Below are positions 17,142-25,299 of a stretch of DNA of 64,000 nt, piece by piece. Position numbers and translations under genes: made by a program. How positions within the stretch are numbered: position 1 is the stretch's first letter; each line of letters begins with the position of its first letter. Below the pieces are notes generated by a model. It made no database searches. It saw nothing but the letters and a program-made list of their open reading frames with translations, and was not told where the DNA came from. The stretch comes from Hallella seregens ATCC 51272 (lineage in GTDB: Bacteria; Bacteroidota; Bacteroidia; Bacteroidales; Bacteroidaceae), in NCBI RefSeq assembly GCF_000518545.1, contig NZ_JADU01000001.1:248001-312000 (forward strand), written 5' to 3'.

Positions 17142-18889
17142 TTGTCGAAAAACTGCAACACCAGTACGCCCTCTCCCGCCGGGGAGCCAGGGACATGATG
17201 TGGGCGTGCGCCAGTTGCACCTTGAGCAACTGGGTGCTGATGATGCCTGTGGGGCTGCTGTTCTGGCTCGTGGCCGACTTGTTGCAAGGGCCGCTCCGGC
17301 CGGAGCGGATGTGGCTTTACGCTGCGGGCACCGCCGGCTGTCTGCTGCTCATTGCTGCCAGCTATGCCTGGCAATACAAGAAAACGTTCTATGCCACCTA
17401 TATAGAGAGCGGCGTGCGGCGCATTGCCGTGGCCGAACGGTTGAGACGGCTGCCGCTGAGCTTCTTCGGAAAGAAAGACCTGGCCGACCTTACCAGTACC
17501 ATCATGAGCGACTGCGCCTCCATCGAGACAGCCTCGTCGCACTTCATCCCCGAGTTCTACGGCTCCATTGCCTCCACGCTGCTCGTGGCGGTGCCACTTT
17601 TCTTCTTCGACTGGCGGCTGGCGTTGGGCTCGTTGTGGCCGTTGCCCGTGAGTCTGGCGGTCGTAGCACTCTCTCCCCACGTCATCGACCGGCTGGAACG
17701 ACGGCAGATGGGGGCCAAAATGGCGCTGGCCGACGGCATACAGGAATGCCTGGAAGCCTTGCGCGAACTGAAAACCAGCAATGCCGAAGCCGACTACCTG
17801 CGGGGACTGGACCTGAAAATCAAGGCTGTGGAGCGCAGGGCGCAGGTGAGCGAGCTGGGCGGGGCCCTGTTTGTCGTGCCGGCGCAGATGGTGCTCAAGG
17901 TCGGTATAGCCACTACGGCCATCGTCGGAGGCGGCTTGCTGGCCGCGGGAAACGTCACGGTGCTCACATTTTTCATGTTCATGCTGGTGATTTCGCGGCT
18001 CTACGATCCCATGGGCGGGGCGTTGGTCAACCTTGCGGCCATCCTAATGCTTCGTGTTCGCACCGAGCGGATGAACGGCATACTGGAGCATCCCGTGCAG
18101 GAGGGCCGCGACGAACTGACCAATCAGGGCTACGACATCCGCTTCGACCACGTGTCGTTTGGCTACGATGCCGGCGCCCAAGGCCGTGAAGACGTGCTCC
18201 ACGACGTGACGTTCACCGCACGCCAAGGCGAGGTGACGGCCCTCATCGGTCCGTCGGGAGGCGGTAAAACCACGGTGAGCCGGCTGGCAGCCCGCTTCTG
18301 GGACTGCACCGACGGGCGGGTTTGCATCGGCGGCATGGATGTGTCGCAGACCGACCCCGAGCGGCTGCTCACGCTCTTTTCCATCGTGTTTCAGGACGTG
18401 ACGCTGTTCAACAACACGGTGATGGAGAACATTCGCATAGGCCGCCGGGACGCCACCGACGAGGAAGTGATGGCTGCTGCAAGGATGGCACACTGCGACG
18501 AGATGGTGGAACGGCTGCCCAACGGCTGGCAGACGCTCATCGGGGAGAACGGCTCGGAACTCTCGGGAGGCGAGCGGCAGCGCATCTCCATTGCCCGCGC
18601 CTTTCTCAAGGACGCCCCCATCATCCTGCTCGACGAGCCCACATCGTCGCTCGATGTGGAGAACGAGGTGCTTGTGCAACAGGCTGTTGTCCGCCTCATT
18701 CAGAATAAAACGGTGCTCCTCATTGCCCACCGCATGCGGACTGTGGCCGGTGCCGACCGCATCGTCGTCCTGCAGAATGGCACCGTGGCCCAGCAGGGCA
18801 CGCCGGCCGAACTGCTTGCACAGGGCGGATTCTTCAAGGAAATGATGGAAAAGCAGGCGTGCGCCGAAGAGATAGGAAACGAAAACTAA
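17138..18889 (+). CDS. ABC transporter, fused permease and ATPase (IrtB/YbtQ-like half)
   Basis: A 583-residue partner half transporter. The start MIVEKLQHQYALSR (17138) overlaps the upstream stop codon. Six helices (about 20-310) precede an ATPase domain with Walker A GPSGGGKTTV, signature LSGGERQRISIARA, Walker B ILLDEPTSSLD and LIAHRMRT; both nucleotide sites of the pair look catalytic. The early motif LRRLPLSFFGKKDLADLTST is typical of this subfamily. Forms a heterodimer with the preceding product at the inner membrane (inference from coupling and family). A membrane-anchored methyltransferase gene follows after 20 bases. Confidence 0.9.
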   Translation: MIVEKLQHQYALSRRGARDMMWACASCTLSNWVLMMPVGLLFWLVADLLQGPLRPERMWLYAAGTAGCLLLIAASYAWQYKKTFYATYIESGVRRIAVAERLRRLPLSFFGKKDLADLTSTIMSDCASIETASSHFIPEFYGSIASTLLVAVPLFFFDWRLALGSLWPLPVSLAVVALSPHVIDRLERRQMGAKMALADGIQECLEALRELKTSNAEADYLRGLDLKIKAVERRAQVSELGGALFVVPAQMVLKVGIATTAIVGGGLLAAGNVTVLTFFMFMLVISRLYDPMGGALVNLAAILMLRVRTERMNGILEHPVQEGRDELTNQGYDIRFDHVSFGYDAGAQGREDVLHDVTFTARQGEVTALIGPSGGGKTTVSRLAARFWDCTDGRVCIGGMDVSQTDPERLLTLFSIVFQDVTLFNNTVMENIRIGRRDATDEEVMAAARMAHCDEMVERLPNGWQTLIGENGSELSGGERQRISIARAFLKDAPIILLDEPTSSLDVENEVLVQQAVVRLIQNKTVLLIAHRMRTVAGADRIVVLQNGTVAQQGTPAELLAQGGFFKEMMEKQACAEEIGNEN

Positions 18890-18909
18890 ACTTGTAAATA
18901 TACTGAATC

Positions 18910-19713
18910 ATGGAAAAAGGAAAAGCTGATTATGGGAACTGGGTTTCCAATTATGTGTTGCAACTCTTGGTGATCGTCACCTTGGGAGCGGTGGTTGTGC
19001 TGGCTGCGGTGGAGTGGGCGTTCCATCAACCTGTCGTGACGGGACTGGCAGCTCTGCTCGTGGTGCTGATGTTGGCCATGCTGGTGTACATGTGGTTGTG
19101 CCGCAGGGCCTTTGCTTTCGACGGTGGAGGCTTGATGGGTATGTTCCATGCGCATCTGGTGGAACACCTGGACTGGGACGGACGGGGCACGCTGCTCGAC
19201 GTGGGCTGCGGCTCGGGCGCGCTGAGCATTCGCTGCGCCAAGCAGTTTCCCGAGGCCGAAGTTGTGGGCATTGACTACTGGGGCAAGATGTGGAACTATG
19301 GCAAGGCGCAGTGCGAGTGCAATGCCGCCGCCGAGAGCGTGGCCAACCGCATCCGGTTCGAGCGTGGCGACGCGGCCCGGCTGGCCTTTGCCGACGATGC
19401 GTTCGATGCCGTGGTGAGCAACTTTGTGTTCCACGAGGTGAAGACGCAGCCCGACAAACAGCAGCTTGTGCTGGAGGCACTGCGCGTGCTGAAGCCCGGC
19501 GGCAGCTTTGCCTTTCAGGATCTTTTCGACAGCAAGATGGTGTATGGCGACATCCGCCGACTGTTCGACCGCCTGCGCGCCGACGGCTACACCGACCTGC
19601 ATTACATTGGGCAGGTGGAGCGGCAGGGGTTCGTTCCCCGCTTCCTGCGCGCGCCGTGGATGATTTGCCACATCGGGCTCATCTACGGACGGAAGCCCGG
19701 CGGCCAGGCCTGA
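18910..19713 (+). CDS. membrane-anchored class I SAM-dependent methyltransferase
   Basis: A 267-residue protein with two N-terminal membrane helices (about 15-37 and 42-64) followed by a Rossmann methyltransferase domain: motif I LLDVGCGSGALSIRCA, VVGIDYW, RFERGDAARLAF, and the post-motif region VVSNFVFHEV with LKPGGSFAFQDLF. The membrane anchor and its place as third gene of the ABC operon suggest action on a membrane-proximal small molecule handled by the transporter, but the substrate is unknown. A second, soluble methyltransferase of similar type closes the haem operon at 30430-31041. Confidence 0.85.
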   Translation: MEKGKADYGNWVSNYVLQLLVIVTLGAVVVLAAVEWAFHQPVVTGLAALLVVLMLAMLVYMWLCRRAFAFDGGGLMGMFHAHLVEHLDWDGRGTLLDVGCGSGALSIRCAKQFPEAEVVGIDYWGKMWNYGKAQCECNAAAESVANRIRFERGDAARLAFADDAFDAVVSNFVFHEVKTQPDKQQLVLEALRVLKPGGSFAFQDLFDSKMVYGDIRRLFDRLRADGYTDLHYIGQVERQGFVPRFLRAPWMICHIGLIYGRKPGGQA

Positions 19714-19792
19714 TGGGCCTCGCCGCCGGCCGAAAGGCCTGCCGGGGTGCAGAAAAACGGCGGGGTGGGACTGCTGATTCGGCTTTTATTGC

Positions 19793-19800
19793 TAATTTTG
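19793..19800 (+). promoter_or_regulatory. Bacteroidota -7 box upstream of the orphan signal-peptide ORF
   Basis: TAATTTTG is an exact TAnnTTTG match, 49 bases before the ATG at 19849. The -33 element is weak. It could drive both the small ORF and the sigma-barrel gene that follows. Confidence 0.55.
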
Positions 19801-19848
19801 CAGTGCTTCCTTTGGGAAGAGGATATATATAATAAGGTGTAAAATCAG

Positions 19849-19941
19849 ATGAAGAAGCATTCCCTATTCCGTTTCATGCTGTGCGTTTCCCTCCTGACGG
19901 GGTCGGCAGCCAGTGTCGTGGCCGGTGACATTTGGAGTTAA
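19849..19941 (+). CDS. 30-residue ORF consisting almost only of a Sec signal peptide (possible truncated gene)
   Basis: The ORF reads MKKHSLFRFMLCVSLLTG, then SAASVVAGDIWS and a TAA stop. It has a basic n-region, a hydrophobic core and an AxA-like cleavage site (SVVA before GDIWS), i.e. a complete signal peptide with only about five residues after it. It has its own exact promoter box. Most simply it is the 5' remnant of a secreted-protein gene cut off when the downstream cassette arrived. Alternatively it encodes a tiny secreted peptide. Either way it is not part of the long reading frame that starts at 20030. Confidence 0.45.
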   Translation: MKKHSLFRFMLCVSLLTGSAASVVAGDIWS

Positions 19942-20029
19942 AAAAGAGCGTTTCTTCCAAAAAAGTGCCAAATTCCATGCAGTCTTTCAGGTACAATCTA
20001 CTCTTTTAATAAAAAGGATAGATGTATCT

Positions 20030-21733
20030 ATGAGTTCGGACGTTGATATAGACGCATGTAAACAGGGGGAACGGGAGGCGCTTGAACATCTGTACAAGGC
20101 ATATTCAGGCAGACTTATGAAAGTCTGCCTGCACTATGTGGTAGATGAAAGCGCGGCGGAAGACATTTTGCACGACGCTTTTATCATCATCTTCTCCTCC
20201 ATCAAGACGCTGAAAGACAATGCAAAGCTGGAGGGATGGATGATAACCATCGTGAGGAACATGTCTTTGAAGTACCTCCAAAGCATAGGGAAAGACACCA
20301 TTCCGCTATCGTGTCTGGATGCCGAAATCCAAGATGACGCAGCCGAGGAGCAAAAGAACATAGAACTGGGACAGCTGCTTTCGGCCATAGAGTCGCTGCC
20401 GGAGGGAAACCGCGAGGTGTTCAAGCTCTCGGTGCTGGACGGTTTGTCGCATAAAGAAATAGGAGAACTGCTCGGCATCAACCCGCACAGCTCCTCTTCA
20501 CAGCTGTTCAGGGCGAAGAAAATGCTGCGGGCCCTGCTGGCCAACTACTGGATGCTGCTCTTGTTGCCGCTCTTGATTCCGGTGTATCTCTATTTCATCA
20601 TGAGGGACAAGACGGAGGGAACCGTCGATGTCGGGCCGACCGCGGTGGACACCCGTAAGGGTAAAACGGGGAGGGTTCAGAGAGCGGAAACGGCACGGAA
20701 AACAAGGCAAGCGGAACAGTCTGTCCCCTCGGGCATCGGCGGCGATGGCGGCAGGAGGCTGGCAACAACAACTGCCCCCATGGAGAAACTGCTTCCCCAA
20801 GTGCAACAGGACAGCGTGGAAGCTGGACTGCGGGCCGTGCCATTCAGCGCAGATTCCTTGCAGAAATATCTGGCAACAGGCATCAGCATTGGCGACTCCC
20901 TGCACTGTTTGCCACGGGTTCCCGAAATCAAGATGGTGGCGATGAACGAAGAAACGGTCTTCCGCCCCGGTCACAAAAAGAAATATCCGTGGACATTCAA
21001 CTTCGGCTATTCCTCCAATGCCGGTGCGAGTGGAGCCATCTCGAATCTGGACTACTTGTCTCTTGTGGACTATGCCAATGGCGGCGCAGCTGCCAAACTG
21101 CATACTTGGGGCGATTTGAAGAGCTATTTTGTCAGGAACAATGCCCTGATGGATTCTGTCGAGCGGGCCAGAATGTCTTTGATACTTATGAACCACCCTA
21201 TGGATGACGACAGTCCCTTGGGTGAAGTGGCGCACCATCACCGCCCCAAGACATTCGGCCTTTCCGTCAACAAGCAGTTGAGCCCAAGGTGGACATTCGG
21301 CACAGGCCTGACCTATACCAGGCTCAAGTCAGAGTTTGAGAGCCAATACAACAAGGCGGCACTGGTGAAAACCCAGAAAATAGACTACGTGGGCATACCG
21401 CTCCGCCTGACCTGGCAGATATGGGGCAAGGGTCGTTTCAACGCATACACGACGGGTGGCGTGACCTTTGAAATGCCCGTCCACAGCTCGCTCGACAAGA
21501 AATTCACGGTAACGGCCGATTCTTCATTCACGTTGAGGGGCGACATCAAGGCCCGCTGCCAGTGGTCCGTCAACTTGGGAGCCGGTGTGCAGTACAAGAT
21601 ATTCAAGCCGTTCAGCCTGTATCTGGAACCTAACATGTTCTATTACTTTGGCAATGGCAGCGGTCTTGAGACTTATCGCACGGAGCATCCGTTCTTCATA
21701 ACGGTGCCGTTCGGGCTGCGGCTCACGTGGTAA
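20030..21733 (+). CDS. ECF sigma factor fused via one membrane helix to an outer-membrane beta-barrel
   Basis: A 567-residue protein from the ATG at 20030 (preceded by AAGGATAG; an open extension to 19913 is judged noncoding). Residues about 1-168 are a sigma-70-like ECF factor: region 2 (YKAYSGRLMKVCLHYVVDES, EDILHDAFIIIF, LEGWMITIVRNMSLKYLQ) and region 4 (LPEGNREVFKLSVLDGLSHK, EIGELLGINPHSSSSQLFRA). Residues about 170-193 are one hydrophobic helix (YWMLLLLPLLIPVYLYFIM). A basic, Gln/Thr-rich linker of about 120 residues follows, then about 250 residues of alternating amphipathic strands (YPWTFNFGYSS, RWTFGTGLTYTRL, YVGIPLRLTWQIW, SVNLGAGVQYKI) ending in FGLRLTW, a C-terminal aromatic signal of outer-membrane barrels. 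Cytoplasmic DNA-binding and outer-membrane parts in one chain imply either a periplasm-spanning protein or proteolytic release of sigma. Confidence 0.88.
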   Translation: MSSDVDIDACKQGEREALEHLYKAYSGRLMKVCLHYVVDESAAEDILHDAFIIIFSSIKTLKDNAKLEGWMITIVRNMSLKYLQSIGKDTIPLSCLDAEIQDDAAEEQKNIELGQLLSAIESLPEGNREVFKLSVLDGLSHKEIGELLGINPHSSSSQLFRAKKMLRALLANYWMLLLLPLLIPVYLYFIMRDKTEGTVDVGPTAVDTRKGKTGRVQRAETARKTRQAEQSVPSGIGGDGGRRLATTTAPMEKLLPQVQQDSVEAGLRAVPFSADSLQKYLATGISIGDSLHCLPRVPEIKMVAMNEETVFRPGHKKKYPWTFNFGYSSNAGASGAISNLDYLSLVDYANGGAAAKLHTWGDLKSYFVRNNALMDSVERARMSLILMNHPMDDDSPLGEVAHHHRPKTFGLSVNKQLSPRWTFGTGLTYTRLKSEFESQYNKAALVKTQKIDYVGIPLRLTWQIWGKGRFNAYTTGGVTFEMPVHSSLDKKFTVTADSSFTLRGDIKARCQWSVNLGAGVQYKIFKPFSLYLEPNMFYYFGNGSGLETYRTEHPFFITVPFGLRLTW

Positions 21734-21833
21734 GACGATAAATGATGAGAAAATAAGGGAGAAGTCATAGATTTTGTGCAGTCTTTTTGCTGTTTTTTTC
21801 TCTTTCTTATAAAGACAATAACAAGGAGAAAGA

Positions 21834-22901
21834 ATGTACAGCATCTATGACTACATCCACAATGGGATGGTATTTGTCAACAATATAGTACGTAAACAGC
21901 ATAAGGAGCTCACCTCGTTGATGATCTATTCCACCACAAGCTGTCAGTCGCGTTGCAAGCATTGTTCCATCTGGAAGAAGCCAAAGGAGAATCTAAGTCT
22001 GGAGGACATTGTCAAAATCATGGGTAGCAAATGTGTGACGAAACGAACGATGGTCGGTTTGGAGGGGGGAGAATTCATCCTTCATCCCGAAGCCGAGAGG
22101 ATATTGGAATGGTTTGACGCGCATCATCCCAATTATACGCTGCTCTCCAATTGCCTTGCTGCAAGCAAAGTGATTGCGTCTGTGAAGGACCATCACCCCA
22201 AGCACCTGTACCTTTCGCTTGACGGCAATAGGGAAACCTACCGCTATATGCGGGGGCGGGATGGGTATGACAAGGTAATAGAAGTGGTGGAAGCATGCAA
22301 GGACATTGTACCCGTTTCCCTGATGTTCTGCCTTTCCCCATGGAATTCGTTCGAGGATATGGAACACGTCATAGGCATTGCGAGGAAGTATGACATTGAC
22401 GTGCGTATCGGTATTTACAGTACAATGTCGTTTTTTGATACGACAAAGGAGCTGATGGAAGCCAGCGACACGGACTTTATTAGCCGGATACCTCCCTCCA
22501 TACACCAAACTGACGAGAACTATGACTTCGTGGCATTGTATGACGAGTGGAAGAATAACAGGCTGAAACTTCGGTGCCATAGTATTTTCAGCGAGTTGGT
22601 CATCCACTCGAATGGGGATGTACCTATATGTCAAAACTTGGATGTGATTCTGGGAAACGTCCATGAGAACACGCTTGACGAGATTTTCAACTCACGGAAG
22701 ACTTGTAAAATCCAGTGCAGACACTCGAGAGAATGCAACCAATGTTGGATAAACTACCATCGGAAGTATGATATTATCCTGTTGAGAAACTTGGAAAGAA
22801 TACTTCCCAAACGAATGATAGAGCTGTTTTATGGGAAATATCAATGGACAAAGGACAGGCATGTTACCTATAAGAAGCATTTCAAGACGATAACCGCATA
22901 G
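21834..22901 (+). CDS. radical SAM protein with SPASM-like C-terminal cysteines
   Basis: A 355-residue protein. The radical SAM cluster motif CxxxCxxC is C37, C41, C44 (SCQSRCKHCSIW). The C terminus carries six further cysteines: C248 and C266 spaced as C-x12-G-x4-C, then C291-x3-C295-x5-C301-x2-C304, which fits a SPASM-type domain binding auxiliary Fe-S clusters. SPASM enzymes modify peptides, proteins or sugars by radical chemistry; which one applies here is unknown. A good ribosome-binding site (AAGGAGAAAG) precedes the ATG. It lies 100 bases after the sigma-barrel gene and 11 bases before the oxidoreductase gene, in a stretch more A+T-rich than the flanks. Confidence 0.88.
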   Translation: MYSIYDYIHNGMVFVNNIVRKQHKELTSLMIYSTTSCQSRCKHCSIWKKPKENLSLEDIVKIMGSKCVTKRTMVGLEGGEFILHPEAERILEWFDAHHPNYTLLSNCLAASKVIASVKDHHPKHLYLSLDGNRETYRYMRGRDGYDKVIEVVEACKDIVPVSLMFCLSPWNSFEDMEHVIGIARKYDIDVRIGIYSTMSFFDTTKELMEASDTDFISRIPPSIHQTDENYDFVALYDEWKNNRLKLRCHSIFSELVIHSNGDVPICQNLDVILGNVHENTLDEIFNSRKTCKIQCRHSRECNQCWINYHRKYDIILLRNLERILPKRMIELFYGKYQWTKDRHVTYKKHFKTITA

Positions 22902-22912
22902 TCAGAACAGTC

Positions 22913-23977
22913 ATGGGATATTTGGACAACATCATTGGTAGATACAAGCGCATGCGCAGCATGAGGGAGTTGGACCGTGTCTATACCCGTCAGTATGCGC
23001 TCGTTGGACTTGGCAGCCATTGTGTCAGCAATCTGTTGCCGGTCATACAGTATCTTCAGTTGCCACTGAAATATATCTGCTGCACCTCAGAGAAAAAGGC
23101 AGGGTTGATTTCCCAAAAGTACAGGGGAGTTCAGGGAACGTCTTCTCTACAGGACATTTTGAGTGATGATACGGTCTCCGGTGTCTTTGTCGCCGCCAAT
23201 CCGCATGCACATTTTCACATTGCCGGAGAGGTCATTAGGTCAGGGAAATCTTTGTTCATAGAGAAACCACCTTGTAGGGATGGCAGTGAGTTGGAGTCTC
23301 TGACCGATGCCGCCAAGCGGTGTGGAACAAAAGATATTATGGTGGGACTGCAAAGACGCTTTGCTCCTGCTACCCGGATTCTCCAAAAACGTTTGAGGGG
23401 TGAGGGCAAGCGGCATTATCATTACCGTTATCTGACAGGACTGTACCCGGAGGGTGATGCCTTGTTTGATTTGTTTATCCATCCGCTTGACTATGTTGTG
23501 TTTCTCTTTGGCCAGGCAAAGGTGAAGATGGCAGACGTAATCATTGGCAGGGATGGTGGGCAGACCTTGTTTCTTGTCTTGGAACACAAAGACGTAACAG
23601 GCATGCTGGAACTGTCAACGGACTATTCTTGGCAGGATGCGCAAGAGCTGTTAAGTATCAGTACGGATAAAGGACAGTATATGTTGGACAGAATGGAGAA
23701 ACTTGATTTCTCCCCAAGACGCTCTGCAGTGTTGGGAATTCCATGGGAGAAAGTTGCCCCAAGCCGTACCGTTGTCGTCAATCTATACGGAAGAAATGGC
23801 TTTGTTCCGACCGTGCCCAACAACCAAATTGTCTCGCAAGGCTTCTTTTCGGAGATAAAAACATTTGCTGATATGGTGGAAGATAACATAGGCAAGAGCC
23901 GAAAGTATGGACTGGAAAGCATGAAGGCAACCTACTATCTTTTGGGCGAAATAAAAGCAAAGATAAACAAGGTTTAG
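22913..23977 (+). CDS. Gfo/Idh/MocA family NAD(P)-dependent oxidoreductase
   Basis: A 354-residue protein with an N-terminal Rossmann fold (YALVGLGSHCVSNLLPVI, about residues 27-45) and the family dinucleotide-site motif EKPP (about 119-122, in LFIEKPPCRD), then the alpha/beta substrate domain with DLFIHPLDYV carrying the conserved active-site His. These enzymes oxidise or reduce a sugar, cyclitol or imino intermediate. Directly follows the radical SAM gene with an 11-base gap, so they probably act in one pathway. A 25-residue basic N-terminal extension (NIIGRYKRMRSMRELDRVY) precedes the Rossmann domain. Confidence 0.85.
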   Translation: MGYLDNIIGRYKRMRSMRELDRVYTRQYALVGLGSHCVSNLLPVIQYLQLPLKYICCTSEKKAGLISQKYRGVQGTSSLQDILSDDTVSGVFVAANPHAHFHIAGEVIRSGKSLFIEKPPCRDGSELESLTDAAKRCGTKDIMVGLQRRFAPATRILQKRLRGEGKRHYHYRYLTGLYPEGDALFDLFIHPLDYVVFLFGQAKVKMADVIIGRDGGQTLFLVLEHKDVTGMLELSTDYSWQDAQELLSISTDKGQYMLDRMEKLDFSPRRSAVLGIPWEKVAPSRTVVVNLYGRNGFVPTVPNNQIVSQGFFSEIKTFADMVEDNIGKSRKYGLESMKATYYLLGEIKAKINKV

Positions 23978-24090
23978 GCAGTATGCGTATTTTCTTAGTA
24001 ATAAATTAAAAAAACAACAGGTTCGTTGTCTACAGCGTGTGTGCTTTTCCTCTTTAATACTAATAGTAACAATATCAAATCTATCTCATC

Positions 24091-24621
24091 ATGAAAAAGG
24101 TATTCTATAGTCTGGTATGTCTCGTTGGACTGTCGGCATGCTCCTCTGAGAATGTAGTCCTTAGTGGATTAAAAGTTTATGATGTCGCAAACTCGACTTG
24201 CAAGACCTCCTTGTCTCCAACAGAGACGCAGCGTGATTTCTATGCGGCAAATTATTCCAAGCTCGCTACGCTTGACATTGAGCTGAAAGAGGACGGGATT
24301 GCCCGGTGTATGCTGGAAGATGTGAAAGCCAACTGCGCTGTAAGAAACATTTTAGTGGACATCGCCAATCAGGACAATCAAATGATTCTGCTTGTGTATC
24401 ACAAGCCGCTTGAAGTGCTCGCGGACTGCATTTGCGACTTTGACGTCAATTTCAAGATGAGTAAACTGACGCCCGGCAACTATCAATTGAAAGTGTACTA
24501 TGCCAGAACCAACATGAAATATGACGAATCCGATATGGCATATCAGGGACAGGTCAATCTCGTAAAGAACAAAAAGGTTAGCGTAACGCTCAAGCCCGAA
24601 ATGGTTTTACCGGAAAATTAA
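24091..24621 (+). CDS. small cysteine-containing lipoprotein of unknown function
   Basis: A 176-residue lipoprotein: signal peptide with lipobox GLSAC (Cys17) and a mature domain of probable beta-sandwich type (LDIELKEDGIARCMLEDV, ILVDIANQDNQMILLVYH, YQLKVYYARTNMKYD, VNLVKNKKVSVTLKP). Several non-lipobox cysteines lie in the mature part (in STCKTS, ARCMLED, ANCAVRN, DCICDFD), unusual enough to suggest disulfides or metal binding. I do not recognise the family. It is the last gene before a terminator, 113 bases after the oxidoreductase, and may be the surface component or a substrate of the cassette (inference). Confidence 0.75.
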   Translation: MKKVFYSLVCLVGLSACSSENVVLSGLKVYDVANSTCKTSLSPTETQRDFYAANYSKLATLDIELKEDGIARCMLEDVKANCAVRNILVDIANQDNQMILLVYHKPLEVLADCICDFDVNFKMSKLTPGNYQLKVYYARTNMKYDESDMAYQGQVNLVKNKKVSVTLKPEMVLPEN

Positions 24622-24681
24622 GGCATGATGGGTTTTCCATTGGGCCGACAGTAAAGGTAGGTCTGCCTTTGGGAATTGCTG

Positions 24682-24721
24682 CCAAAGGGTCTGTTCTCTA
24701 TGAACGGCTCTTTGGTTTTTT
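24682..24721 (+). terminator. hairpin terminator after the sigma/radical SAM cassette
   Basis: The stem pairs CCAAAG (from 24682) with CTTTGG before a run of six T residues; an inner GTTC/GAAC pair extends the fold. It separates the cassette from the haem operon. Confidence 0.7.
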
Positions 24722-24779
24722 ATTTCATGAAAGTGCAAAATCATAAAAAATAGGTATTGTGCTACATTTATAGAATGGT

Positions 24780-24787
24780 TAACTTTG
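24780..24787 (+). promoter_or_regulatory. Bacteroidota -7 box for the haem uptake operon
   Basis: TAACTTTG is an exact TAnnTTTG match. A TTG at 24757-24759 gives the usual spacing of about 20 bases to a -33 element. The first gene starts 36 bases downstream of the box. Confidence 0.7.
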
Positions 24788-24822
24788 CAGTCAAATAGAA
24801 AGCTTTTACAAATTATAGAATA

Positions 24823-25299
24823 ATGAAATCGATTTTTCGGACAATCGTACTTGCGTCGCTGGCTATGACAGTCAGCGTGTCGGCACTTGCGGCCGGCTAT
24901 GTGAAGGTAAGTGGCAAGGACGGAAAAGCGACCTGTTTTGCTCTTTCGGAAAAGCCCAAGGTGACGTTTTCTGGAAACGACCTCGTGCTGAAGACAGAGC
25001 GAGAGACGGTCAATTATCCATTAAGTGATGTGCTTACTTTCGAGTTTACCGACGAGACGACAGGAATTGGCGCCGCTACTCAGGCTGCGAAAGGGAATGC
25101 TGTGTTCAGGTTTGGCTCCTCTATCAAGGGCGAAGGCTTGCAGCCTGGTAGCCGTGTTGACGTTTATGCAGTTAACGGCCAGACTGTCGGCACAGCCATT
25201 GTAACCGCCAACGGCTCTGTCGAGATTTCTCTCAATGGCCAGTCGGGCGTGTTCATTGTAAAATCATTAAACAAGACATTTAAATTTATCAAGAAGTAA
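24823..25299 (+). CDS. small secreted protein with T9SS-type C-terminal sorting-like domain
   Basis: A 158-residue protein with a Sec signal peptide (ending ALAAG) and a short beta-rich domain typical of Prevotella secreted proteins (YVKVSGKDGKATCFAL, YPLSDVLTFEF). Residues about 90-158 (RFGSSIKGEGLQPGSRVDVY, NGQTVGTAIV, GVFIVKSLNKTFKFIKK) resemble a T9SS type A sorting domain. The mature cargo part is therefore tiny. It is the first gene of the haem operon, with the stop codon directly abutting the next start. Function unknown. Confidence 0.7.
   Translation: MKSIFRTIVLASLAMTVSVSALAAGYVKVSGKDGKATCFALSEKPKVTFSGNDLVLKTERETVNYPLSDVLTFEFTDETTGIGAATQAAKGNAVFRFGSSIKGEGLQPGSRVDVYAVNGQTVGTAIVTANGSVEISLNGQSGVFIVKSLNKTFKFIKK

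Larger units (their letters stand above)
19714..20029 (+). other. intergenic region with promoter and orphan signal-peptide ORF
   Basis: The 316 bases between the methyltransferase and the sigma-barrel gene hold a G+C-rich tail without a clear terminator (19714-19775), an exact TAnnTTTG promoter box at 19793-19800, a 30-codon ORF at 19849-19941, and an A+T-richer leader with the Shine-Dalgarno-like AAAAAGGATAG (20011-20021) before the start codon at 20030. Confidence 0.6.
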
